This document shows, piece after piece, positions 27,260 through 35,252 of a stretch of 57,717 nucleotides of DNA. The stretch spans positions 1 to 57,717 of the forward strand of contig JANQJB010000040.1 in the NCBI GenBank assembly GCA_028281865.1. Reading direction: 5' to 3'. Numbering within the stretch: the first letter of the stretch is position 1; every line of letters begins with the position of its first letter. This stretch comes from Marinagarivorans sp. GTDB taxonomy: Bacteria > Pseudomonadota > Gammaproteobacteria > Pseudomonadales > Cellvibrionaceae. The notes under the pieces are model-generated. The model saw only the letters and a program-made list of their open reading frames with translations. It made no database searches and was not told the origin of the DNA. The translations under genes were made by a program, and so were the position numbers.

Positions 27260-27826
27260 CCAATGCCGCTAACTGAGTCCCTTCTTACCCAAGTTTATCC
27301 TAATAATCCATTAATCCCTGATTTTCGAGTCCATGCTTCCTTTAAGTCGGCCCATCCAATTCCCTATGCTCCCTATTGCCTTTAATTCCCGTGCTGTCCC
27401 TAAAATCAATCCGTCGTTTTATCAACGCATTTCCATTACACCATTTTCCGTGACGATTTACATTTTTCCGCGCCTTTATTGCAATCCTATGACAAATAAC
27501 AGTTCTTCGTGTGATCGGTGTTTAAAAAGTTAAATTTAGTTTTGATAGTTGGAAAATCCCTTTTCTACGTATCTCCTGAAGTATCCCTATTTTTTGCAGC
27601 TCCTCGTCTTCGTCGCTTAAGACAATCTAACAACCACCACAGTGGCCATTGCAGCGTGTTGTTATGTGCCTATTTTCGATGATTTTTGCAGCTTTTCAAG
27701 ATGATCAAAGCGTATATAATCTATGCGCTTTCTGCATAGATTCCCTTAACACCCAGTATTATTGGTTTCGGCCTTAAACGTGCGTTTCACTTTTAATGTT
27801 TGGGTAATTTTTCACTTACATAGCCT
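27260..27826. other. Gene-free, pyrimidine-skewed stretch and LysR promoter region
   Basis: No gene seen. To about 27540 the plus strand is poor in G and rich in C and T (in 27361-27420 I count 7 G against 20 C). From 27660 the composition returns to normal and contains a palindrome before the LysR gene, listed separately. Confidence 0.5.
27718..27742. promoter_or_regulatory. Palindromic operator candidate upstream of LysR gene
   Basis: AATCTATGC (27718-27726) and GCATAGATT (27734-27742) are perfect complements separated by 7 bases. The site is 85 bases before the LysR start, and the AT-rich TATATAAT beside it could be a -10 element. LysR proteins bind interrupted dyads of this size and often repress their own gene. 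Confidence 0.55.
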
Positions 27827-28768
27827 ATGAAACAGAGTAACTTCCCGACGTTCGAGCAAATCCGTGCTTTTTTAATGGTTGTGGAACACGGTTCGTTCAG
27901 CTCCGCAGCAGCGACACTTAAAACGACACAAGCTACTGTGTCACGAAACGTAGCCGCTCTCGAAGAAATTATTGGAGAACCGCTGCTCCACCGAACTTCG
28001 CGTGCACTGAAAATGACGGAAGCTGGACAGGTGTTCAAAGGGTATGCCCATCAACTACTACAGTGTTGGCAAAGTGCTAAATTACGCATCGAAAACGAAA
28101 CTCAGGCGCTGAAAGGCGATGTAAAATTTGCTGCGCCTCAGTTATTCTCACAAATGTATATCGTCAAGTGCCTACCGAGGTTTCTCAACAGCCACCCCGA
28201 ATTGAATGTTCATTTGCACATAACGGAAGAGCGCGAAAGCCTGTTGGAAAAGGGTTACGACCTTGTGGTACGCAGTGGTAACTTAGGCGATTCAAACCTT
28301 TACTATCAACCGGCATGCCAAAGTCGCTTAGTTCTTATTGCTTCTCCGCGTTTTTTGGAAAATTTGCCAGCGATAGAATCACCCTCCGACCTTCCGCTCG
28401 AAAGCTGCTTAACATTTCGAAAAGACAGCCAATGGATTTTTGAGAAAAACAACGAGAAAGAAACGATTAAGCCCAATAGTCGCTTTTCGACTACCAGCCC
28501 CTCCATGCTCCTGGAGTTAATCAAAAACGGTTATGGCATTACAGTTTCACCAGTCTGGATTGCTGCTTCGTCAATAAACTCCCATGAACTCGTCACAATA
28601 TTGGACGAATACAAAATCGAGAGCGAAATAGAAGCTTATTGCCATGTAAACTTTTTGTACCCGACACGCAAGCCACCACAAAAAGTTCAGATATTGATGG
28701 AGCTCATTCGTTTGCAAGTTGAGAAAGAAAAAATGCAGCACCCTAACTTGTGGCAGAACAAAATTTAA
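27827..28768 (+). CDS. LysR-family transcription regulator
   Basis: 313 residues. Winged helix-turn-helix: FEQIRAFLMVVEHGSFSSAA, TTQATVSRNVAALEE and PLLHRTSRALKMTEAG. The effector domain begins LKGDVKFAAPQLFSQ and contains GYDLVVRSGNLGDS, which places it with the CrgA/DsdC-like 'VRxGxLxDS' group. The next gene in the same direction is the methyltransferase, 620 bases away. Whether it controls that operon is an inference; the palindrome before its own gene suggests autoregulation. Confidence 0.92.
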   Translation: MKQSNFPTFEQIRAFLMVVEHGSFSSAAATLKTTQATVSRNVAALEEIIGEPLLHRTSRALKMTEAGQVFKGYAHQLLQCWQSAKLRIENETQALKGDVKFAAPQLFSQMYIVKCLPRFLNSHPELNVHLHITEERESLLEKGYDLVVRSGNLGDSNLYYQPACQSRLVLIASPRFLENLPAIESPSDLPLESCLTFRKDSQWIFEKNNEKETIKPNSRFSTTSPSMLLELIKNGYGITVSPVWIAASSINSHELVTILDEYKIESEIEAYCHVNFLYPTRKPPQKVQILMELIRLQVEKEKMQHPNLWQNKI

Positions 28769-28824
28769 ACGAATTAAGGCACCTCTGAATATTTTTTCAA
28801 CAGTTGCAATGACAAGCATGACTA

Positions 28825-28854
28825 TTAACCCAGCAATAATTGTTGCCGGGTTAA
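28825..28854. other. Hairpin downstream of LysR gene
   Basis: TTAACCCAGCAA and TTGCCGGGTTAA form a 12-bp stem with one mismatch and a 6-base loop, 56 bases after the LysR stop. There is no T-run, so termination is uncertain. Confidence 0.5.
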
Positions 28855-29391
28855 CAATCAACCACAACAGTTAAAAGTTTTCCCATCATCGATCATACAA
28901 TATGTAAATTTATCGATTAACATTTGCACCACTAAATTACTTTTTGAACAAAATAAATTCGCAAGTGGTGCAGAAATTAATCAAGTATTGTCTCTCTACC
29001 GAATTAATTTAGTGCAACTAATAACCACTTAATAAATACTTAATCGTATTTAGTAAGCAATAACAATATTCAGATAGTTTAAAAAATTTTTATCTCAAAA
29101 AACTATGCACTCAATTAAAAAGATTTAATGGTCAAACGAGAAAAAATTGCGCCAAACAGATTATTATTAATGCCAACCATTGAATAATTTTCAAACAACT
29201 GAAAACTTTTTATACAACCATAACAATTAACGATTTGTTAAACCGGTTACAGATGCCAAGTTGCACTTAAATAATTCATTCAAAAAAGAGTAAATAAAAG
29301 GCGTTAAATTAGTATTTACTCCGAAAAGAATGTTGATATATGATTTCCAAGAAGATTTAATTTGAAAGCAATGCAAGCCGAGGTTAGAGCT
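28855..29391. other. Long AT-rich leader of the methyltransferase/patatin-like operon
   Basis: About 540 AT-rich bases without a gene. A 9-bp inverted repeat, TGCACCACT (28925-28933) and AGTGGTGCA (28964-28972), is a likely regulator site. A related TTTAGTGCA occurs near 29008. The promoter of the downstream operon should be here. Confidence 0.5.
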
Positions 29392-30294
29392 ATGTCTGCT
29401 GTGGAAAAACTAATTCAAGCAACGCCAACTAAACGAAGAAACCTTTACCAAAAATATGACATCGAAGAAGAAATTGTTCGGCTGGCATATCATTACAACG
29501 TCCCGTGTGAATTTTTTTTAATTGTGACAGGCGGACAGTGGAACACTTATTCGTGTTCAATTTTTGGTGCCAACGAAAACATGACTCAAGCGCAAGAGAG
29601 AAAATTGGATGAATTTGCGCGCATGATGAAGTTAAAACCCGGCATGCGAATATTAGATGTCGGCTGTGGCTGGGGTGGACCGTTAACATATTTGTGTAAA
29701 AAATATTCGTGTATAGGTGAAGGCATTACTGTTACTCATGCGCAAATACCCTATGCACAAAATCGCGCCTTTAATTACGAAGTAAACGCTCGCTTTCATT
29801 TATCTCACTGGGAAACATTTAAGCCAAAAGAAAGATTTGATGCCATCTTTACAGATGAAGTCGTAGTTCATTTCCAAGACTTACAAGGATTCTTTAAACG
29901 GTGCCATTCTTGGTTAAAACCAGGCGGACGAGTTGTCAACAAAGAATTACACCTTACGGAAAAAAAGTTTGCCGATTGGTCAGACCCACTCGGTGTGCAC
30001 GTAAACAAAGTTTATGGTTTTACGGGAAATTATCGTTTACTTGAAGATGAAGTCGCCTGTGCGAAATCCGCTGGGTTTGAATTTGTCGATCGCTTAGATA
30101 TCGATATGAAGCATTATACCCACACGGTGCAAAAATATTGGCTTCGTAATCTCAAGCTAAACAGGGAACGGCTCATTAAGCTCACATCTGAAAAGCATTT
30201 CAATGATTTTCACAAATACCTTCGCTGCACATTAGTGAGCTTTCGCAAAAACGTTTTCAATCAGCATATTCTTGCATTTAAAAAATACTCATGA
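29392..30294 (+). CDS. SAM-dependent methyltransferase of the cyclopropane-fatty-acid-synthase type
   Basis: 300 residues from the ATG at 29392, which has GAGG 8 bases upstream. An ATG at 29371 and a TTG at 29362 are alternatives. An N-terminal helical part (EEEIVRLAYHYNVPCEFFL, then TYSCSIFG) resembles the start of CFA-synthase-like enzymes. The Rossmann fold follows: MRILDVGCGWGGPLTYL (SAM motif I), GEGITVTHAQIPYAQNRA, FDAIFTDEVVVHFQDL, and WLKPGGRVVNKELHL. CFA-type enzymes add a methylene or methyl group across double bonds of membrane acyl chains. This one is shorter than canonical Cfa (about 380) and lacks the N-terminal lipid-binding region, so the substrate is open. Its stop overlaps the start of the next gene by 4 bases (ATGA). 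Confidence 0.8.
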   Translation: MSAVEKLIQATPTKRRNLYQKYDIEEEIVRLAYHYNVPCEFFLIVTGGQWNTYSCSIFGANENMTQAQERKLDEFARMMKLKPGMRILDVGCGWGGPLTYLCKKYSCIGEGITVTHAQIPYAQNRAFNYEVNARFHLSHWETFKPKERFDAIFTDEVVVHFQDLQGFFKRCHSWLKPGGRVVNKELHLTEKKFADWSDPLGVHVNKVYGFTGNYRLLEDEVACAKSAGFEFVDRLDIDMKHYTHTVQKYWLRNLKLNRERLIKLTSEKHFNDFHKYLRCTLVSFRKNVFNQHILAFKKYS

Positions 30295-31214
30295 GTAAAG
30301 ATAAGGTTGTGAATATGGAAAATAGAGATAATCGCGATTTTATTGAAAAATTTCTATCGCGTGCACCTGTTCGAGAATCGACCTTGACGCTTGGCGGAAC
30401 TGGGCCCAACGGCTCTTCTCAAATTGGCCATCTCGATGCGCTAGGCTTAGATACACTCAAGCAACTAAAAACAATCAACATTTTATCTGCGAGTGCTTTT
30501 GCGTATTTTCTTTATAGCGCCTATTTAGAAAACAAGTTAAAACGCGATAACTACTTAAATTATGACAACAACACCAGGCGCTTACACCAAGCATCATTTT
30601 TGCGCGCTTGTATACATTTCTGCCGATTTGGGCTGCCTAAAAAGCCGTTGTTTCGCTCGGAAAATATCAGAGAAACCATCGATATGCTATTTGAGGATAG
30701 TTTTTATAAGCGACCACTATCCAGTTTTAGCCCTAATCTTGTCTTTTGGGCCTATTGTTCAAACCAGCAAACCAACGTCCCAATTTCCCCAATCTCTCAC
30801 CCCGATATGACCGTATGGGAGGTGACCAGCGCATGCGTTTCGATCGAGTTTATTCACGGCCGCTACAGCTATTTAAATCATCAGTTTTCCGACCCGATAT
30901 TTTCTCAAAACTTTTGTGAGCTGCGCAAACGCCTGTTGCGTAATTCAAGCAACCACTTATATCTAAACTATAAGAAAACCGCAGTGTCAAAAAACGTCAT
31001 TTTCCTTCAAAACCAACCAATCAAAATGCCGTTGCTGGATCTGATTGCAGATTTTGCTATGTTTTCTGCCAATATTCCCAACGCAAAAATTAAGAGTACA
31101 CACGAAGCGATATTATCAATGTTGGATAATAGTCATTCGGAGGCGTCACAGCTAAGATCAGTTTTAGCCAAGCGAAAAGTCCACCCAAGACCGCCTTTGA
31201 TTGCTAATGGTTAA
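30291..31214 (+). CDS. Divergent patatin-like protein with altered catalytic motifs
   Basis: 307 residues, start overlapping the methyltransferase stop (ATGA). The N-terminal third follows the patatin phospholipase pattern: LTLGGTGPNGSSQIGHLDAL aligns with the oxyanion loop GGGGxRG...G, and INILSASAFAYFLYSAY aligns with the GxSxG nucleophile elbow. Both Gly of the elbow are lost (S-A-S-A-F) while the Ser remains. Further on, TSACVSIEF resembles the 'SSAiPgvF' segment, and the position of the catalytic Asp (DGG) seems to read NHQ in YLNHQFSDPIF. If this alignment is right the Ser-Asp dyad is broken, suggesting a binding rather than a hydrolytic role, or a changed mechanism. No signal peptide or TM span is obvious. 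The patatin assignment is my reading of motifs only. Confidence 0.6.
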   Translation: MSKDKVVNMENRDNRDFIEKFLSRAPVRESTLTLGGTGPNGSSQIGHLDALGLDTLKQLKTINILSASAFAYFLYSAYLENKLKRDNYLNYDNNTRRLHQASFLRACIHFCRFGLPKKPLFRSENIRETIDMLFEDSFYKRPLSSFSPNLVFWAYCSNQQTNVPISPISHPDMTVWEVTSACVSIEFIHGRYSYLNHQFSDPIFSQNFCELRKRLLRNSSNHLYLNYKKTAVSKNVIFLQNQPIKMPLLDLIADFAMFSANIPNAKIKSTHEAILSMLDNSHSEASQLRSVLAKRKVHPRPPLIANG

Positions 31215-31708
31215 ATTTTAACCTCCACCTTTCAGTAATTGGATAGTCGCTGAATACAATTCATTAATTCATTTGTAAAGAAAGGCACTAAACCACCCGT
31301 CTGTCGCAGTCGCACTCTTGATTAGAATTAATTCCAAATATTCGTAAAAATAAAATCGGATGAATTTAGTGCAGCTATGTTGTCGCAACCTGACTGAATA
31401 AGTTGACGTTAAAAGAAACATCTAAAGCTAATGCCAATAATTTTAGGTCCAGCATACTATTCTACTGGCGTTTGGCTTGCTTGACTCGAACACTTCAACT
31501 GCGGCAATCTACGTGTTCGACCTCGAACGCCCAATTCTCCAGATGACCCTACTATTAGCGATCACTGTTTTTTTCCGAGGGATCCCCTACAGCGTGTAAA
31601 TTTGCTATTGTTGTTTTAGCAGCACACAATCTGACGAGTAAACCTTTTGAGCTTGCATACCACCTGCTCAACAAAAATTATCGCCACTCTTGGTATTTAG
31701 GGCTGATT
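31215..31708. other. Gene-free interval before pip
   Basis: 494 bases without a credible gene. An 8-bp inverted repeat TCGAACAC (31486-31493) and GTGTTCGA (31513-31520) is present. AGGG before 31709 is the pip ribosome-binding site. TTTAGTGCA occurs again near 31365, as in the leader of the upstream operon. Confidence 0.45.
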
Positions 31709-32680
31709 ATGCAAATTCTCTATCCTGACATTCGCGCTTATCAAAAGCATGAGCTGAAAGTTGACGAAGTCCATACTCTCTACGCTGAGGAGTGTGGCGA
31801 CCCTGATGGAATACCCATCTTGTTTGTTCATGGCGGACCAGGTGGAGGCTGCACAAAATACGACCGGCGCTTCTTTGATCCTGAGAAATACCGCATAATT
31901 TTGTTTGATCAACGCGGAGCAGGTCGCTCTAAACCGCATGCCAATTTAAACGACAACACTACAGAACACCTCGTGGCAGATATTGATGCGCTGCGCAAAT
32001 ACCTTGAAATTGATCGATGGGTGATTTTCGGCGGCTCCTGGGGCTCTACGCTCGGCCTTATTTATGCCCAGGCCCACCCGGAGCGTGTTATGGGAATGAT
32101 CTTGCGTGGCATTTTCCTCTGCCGCCCAAAAGACCTGGCTTGGACCTTCCAAGGTGGAGCAGATCGTGTCTTTCCCGACTATTGGAAAGATTTTATTTCT
32201 CACATCCCTGAAAATGAACGAGGTGATTTGATTGCCGCATACTATAAACGCCTAACCGGTGCGAATGAGTTGGCAAAAATGGGCGCGGCAAAATCCTGGG
32301 CACTTTGGGAAGCTCGGTGCGCCACACTGCGGCCAACAACTGAGGTCGTTGAAGCCTATTGCGACCCACATACAGCTCTGTCAATAGCTCGTTTAGAAGC
32401 ACATTACTTCGTCAATAAAGCGTTTTTGGAACCGGACCAAATTATAAAAAATATGGATAAAATAAAAGATATTCCGGGTATTATTATCCACGGACGCTAC
32501 GATATGGTGTGCCCGCTAGATAACGCGGTTGAACTTTATGATCGCTGGCCCGCCTCGGAACTGCATATCATCCGCGACGCAGGGCATTCTTCACACGAAC
32601 CCAGTATCGTTGACGCACTTGTCAAAGCCACCGATGAAATGGCACAAAAAATTTCAGGTGACGGTGGGACATTAGGCTAG
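31709..32680 (+). CDS. pip: Prolyl aminopeptidase (proline iminopeptidase)
   Basis: 323 residues, alpha/beta-hydrolase fold of peptidase family S33. It removes N-terminal proline from peptides in the cytoplasm. The oxyanion segment HGGPGGGCTKYDRRFFDP is characteristic, DQRGAGRSKPHA follows, and the nucleophile is the Ser in GGSWGSTLGL. The acid is in HGRYDMVCP and the His in DAGHSSHEP. In Pseudomonas pip is adjacent to dtd; here dtd lies 3.7 kb away with a four-gene block between. Confidence 0.95.
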   Translation: MQILYPDIRAYQKHELKVDEVHTLYAEECGDPDGIPILFVHGGPGGGCTKYDRRFFDPEKYRIILFDQRGAGRSKPHANLNDNTTEHLVADIDALRKYLEIDRWVIFGGSWGSTLGLIYAQAHPERVMGMILRGIFLCRPKDLAWTFQGGADRVFPDYWKDFISHIPENERGDLIAAYYKRLTGANELAKMGAAKSWALWEARCATLRPTTEVVEAYCDPHTALSIARLEAHYFVNKAFLEPDQIIKNMDKIKDIPGIIIHGRYDMVCPLDNAVELYDRWPASELHIIRDAGHSSHEPSIVDALVKATDEMAQKISGDGGTLG

Positions 32681-32783
32681 AGCCTGAACCAAGATGCAGG
32701 TACGGCAATTAGATCAGGCATGCGAAACCTGAGTTCATAATAAAATCGTGTAATTTATTTAAGCATATCCTGACGAACGCAAG

Positions 32784-34094
32784 TTACTCAGAGACTCGTG
32801 AGTCGGGCCAGCATAAGATAAAACACGCCCCACCTAATTCTGAGCTTTCAACTAAAACCTCGCCGCGGTGCCAGCCTATAATTCGTTTAACGATGGCAAG
32901 CCCCAAACCAAAACCACGAACTTGCGCATTGGCGTGATTTGATAAGCGCACGAAAGACTGGAATATTCGGCTGCGATCCTCTGCCGGGACTCCTTCCCCA
33001 TCATCTTCAACCACGATACAAACGTTTCCTTCATGCAACTTAGCAGTAATAAGCACTTTTCTTTTGGCAAAACGTTGTGCGTTTTGGATAAGGTTTAACA
33101 CCGCTCGCTCCATTAGATGCCATTCGCATTCAACTTCACGATTTTCAATGAGATTGTTAAATTCAAATTCAACATTTTTAGTTTTATCATTTTGCTGAAT
33201 GCGTTCAATTAAATGTGGAATAAAATACTTCAGATGTCCCGCTTCCAAATTCAACTGAATTTCATCCTGCTCGTAACCGGCATAACTCAGCAATTCGGCA
33301 ACCAAATGGTCCATATCTGTAACATCTTCTCGCACCCCCAATAATTGTTTTTTAATTTTTTCGATATCATTGGAATCAGCTGCCATCTCCAGCGCAAATT
33401 TCATTCGCGCTAGCGGTGTCCTCAGTTCGTGACTTACCGCGTAAGTCATTTCCTTATGTGATGCAATAAGCTCGCGAATACGGACAATCATTTTTTTAAA
33501 TGCGACAGAAAGCTCGTAAACGGTCGAGCGCGGATTGATTTCTACTTCCAGTGGTAAATTATCTTTGCCAACGGAGCGCGTTTGACTTTCGAGTTTTCGC
33601 AGGTCTCGCGATAACGGCCAAACCCAAATAAAAACCGCTATAGCAATACTACAGTAAAAAAGAACCAACAAGGCATAATAAAAAATTGAGCCACGTTCTT
33701 TTTCCACGACACTGCGCATCAATAGCACTGCCGAATCGAGACCTTGCCGATTGGAAATAAGCTTATAAAGCAGCTGCTCACCCTCCGCACTGTGAACAAT
33801 TAGAGGCTCACCCGATTTTAATTGCTCAAGCATCGCCGAAGAAGCAAAGTCTTCAATTTCGATAAGCTCCATTTGACTGGAAAGACGCGCTTGCAAGCTA
33901 ACGATAATCTGTTTTTTATCTTCGAATGAATTGGCGTTAAGCAAATTACTTTCTATCGCTGCAATCAAATCTGATTGAGAATGAGAAACGCCAACTTCAG
34001 GGCTGTAATATTGCCAAAGTTTGTCTAATCCCCAACCTACTCCAACTACTGCAAGTACAATAAAACCATAGAGCGTTAAAAAAGCGCGATTCAC
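32784..34094 (-). CDS. Sensor histidine kinase (RstB/OmpR-partner type)
   Basis: 436 residues, GTG start at 34094, 9 bases after the response-regulator stop. TM helices at ~5-25 and ~140-160 flank a small periplasmic region of about 110 residues. HAMP follows, then YAVSHELRTPLARMKFALEM with phospho-His at 222. The ATPase part has NLIQNAQRFA, VEDDGEGVP and GFGLGLAIVKRI. It should phosphorylate the regulator encoded just upstream. The genetic company (DUF3019, MipA/OmpV) suggests envelope or antimicrobial-peptide stress sensing, as in similar clusters (inference). Confidence 0.92.
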   Translation of the reverse strand: MNRAFLTLYGFIVLAVVGVGWGLDKLWQYYSPEVGVSHSQSDLIAAIESNLLNANSFEDKKQIIVSLQARLSSQMELIEIEDFASSAMLEQLKSGEPLIVHSAEGEQLLYKLISNRQGLDSAVLLMRSVVEKERGSIFYYALLVLFYCSIAIAVFIWVWPLSRDLRKLESQTRSVGKDNLPLEVEINPRSTVYELSVAFKKMIVRIRELIASHKEMTYAVSHELRTPLARMKFALEMAADSNDIEKIKKQLLGVREDVTDMDHLVAELLSYAGYEQDEIQLNLEAGHLKYFIPHLIERIQQNDKTKNVEFEFNNLIENREVECEWHLMERAVLNLIQNAQRFAKRKVLITAKLHEGNVCIVVEDDGEGVPAEDRSRIFQSFVRLSNHANAQVRGFGLGLAIVKRIIGWHRGEVLVESSELGGACFILCWPDSRVSE

Positions 34095-34103
34095 GTGAGA
34101 CGC

Positions 34104-34793
34104 TCACCAAGTATCTGGCACAAATAAATACCCGCGCCCCCAAATAGTTTTTATACGAAAAGGTTTTTCAGCGCTATCACCCAGTTTTTTGCGCAGTTGC
34201 GAGACTCGCACATCTATAGTTCTATCCAGGCCATCGTAGGGCCTCGCGTAGATGGAATTAAATAGATATTCGCGACTCAGCACCTGTCCTGCATGTTTTG
34301 CTAGAGCCAACAATAAATCAAATTCATGGCTGGATAAATTGACTAAATTGTCTTGTAGATTTACGGTACGAGCAGAAAAATTAATTTCAAGATTACCAAA
34401 TTGAAGTTTTTCGACGTCGCCCTGACCCTCATTGTTATAGCGGCGCAACAAAGCTTTTACGCGCGCTAACAAAACCCGTGGTTCCGCTGGTTTAACGACG
34501 TAGTCGTCAGCACCAAACTCTAGCCCTAACACCTGATCGACATTGTCGTTTCGCGCTGTCAACATCAAGATCGGCCCCTTAAAATCAGCACGAATTTCTT
34601 TGCAGATAGTCAGGCCGTCTTTTCCCGGCAACATTAAATCGAGAATAACGAGGTTGGGGCAAAAATCGTGAATTCGTTTTTCAACATGATTGCCATTGCT
34701 CTCGATTAATACCGCAAATTCGTTTGCCTCCAAATAATCTTTTACCAGGGACGCAAGTCGCTGGTCATCCTCTACTAATAATATGCGATTCAT
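34104..34793 (-). CDS. OmpR-family response regulator
   Basis: 229 residues from the ATG at 34793, whose A is shared with the stop of the DUF3019 gene (TAATG), with GGAG 9 bases upstream. The receiver has RILLVEDDQRL, phospho-acceptor D52 (LVILDLMLPG), and KPAEPRVLLARV. The winged helix carries LSSHEFDLLLALAKHAG and RTIDVRVSQLRKKLGD, ending RGYLFVPD. Translation is coupled to DUF3019 and followed by the kinase. A likely target is the mipA promoter with its tandem repeats. Confidence 0.94.
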   Translation of the reverse strand: MNRILLVEDDQRLASLVKDYLEANEFAVLIESNGNHVEKRIHDFCPNLVILDLMLPGKDGLTICKEIRADFKGPILMLTARNDNVDQVLGLEFGADDYVVKPAEPRVLLARVKALLRRYNNEGQGDVEKLQFGNLEINFSARTVNLQDNLVNLSSHEFDLLLALAKHAGQVLSREYLFNSIYARPYDGLDRTIDVRVSQLRKKLGDSAEKPFRIKTIWGRGYLFVPDTW

Positions 34794-35182
34794 TAAAAGA
34801 AGCTCCAAGGGTTACGACGCGCTCGACGGTATTTTTTATGATCTTGAATCACCTCAAAACTCGCTGATGCCAAAAGTTTTTGCTCGCGATCGCGCAAATA
34901 AAATTTCACGCTGCTATCAGCACCAATATGCTTTTTTATTTTCCCTTTATTGACATTTTGCCAACAATGCAGAGGTTTTTCCAACGCGTGTTGATAGAGG
35001 CAAACACTGGTATTCTCCTTCGCCTTCCAAGAAATCTCGACCTCATCACTACAAAGCGCTTCATTTGTACTTAAGACACACAAGCGCGGTTTAACTCGCA
35101 CACCGATATCCGCAGCATAAACCAAGTTAAAATTAGCTCCACATAACAGCAAAAAAGCAATTGAAAAAAAGGTTTTTGACAT
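34793..35182 (-). CDS. DUF3019 exported protein
   Basis: 129 residues with signal peptide (FFSIAFLLLCGANFNLVYAA). The mature part has four Cys (RLCVLSTNEALC, VCLYQ, LHCWQ) and the DUF3019 features VKPRLCVLS and WKAKENTSVCLYQ, suggesting two disulfides and an Ig-like fold. DUF3019 genes are regularly found beside MipA/OmpV and an OmpR-type two-component pair, as here. The function is unknown; a periplasmic modulator of the kinase is possible. Confidence 0.85.
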   Translation of the reverse strand: MSKTFFSIAFLLLCGANFNLVYAADIGVRVKPRLCVLSTNEALCSDEVEISWKAKENTSVCLYQHALEKPLHCWQNVNKGKIKKHIGADSSVKFYLRDREQKLLASASFEVIQDHKKYRRARRNPWSFF

Positions 35183-35252
35183 TGTTGTGTGTGCTATTTT
35201 TCTTGTGCTTTGTGTGAGTTGGCTTAAGTATGATTCGTCGGCATTCGATGTA

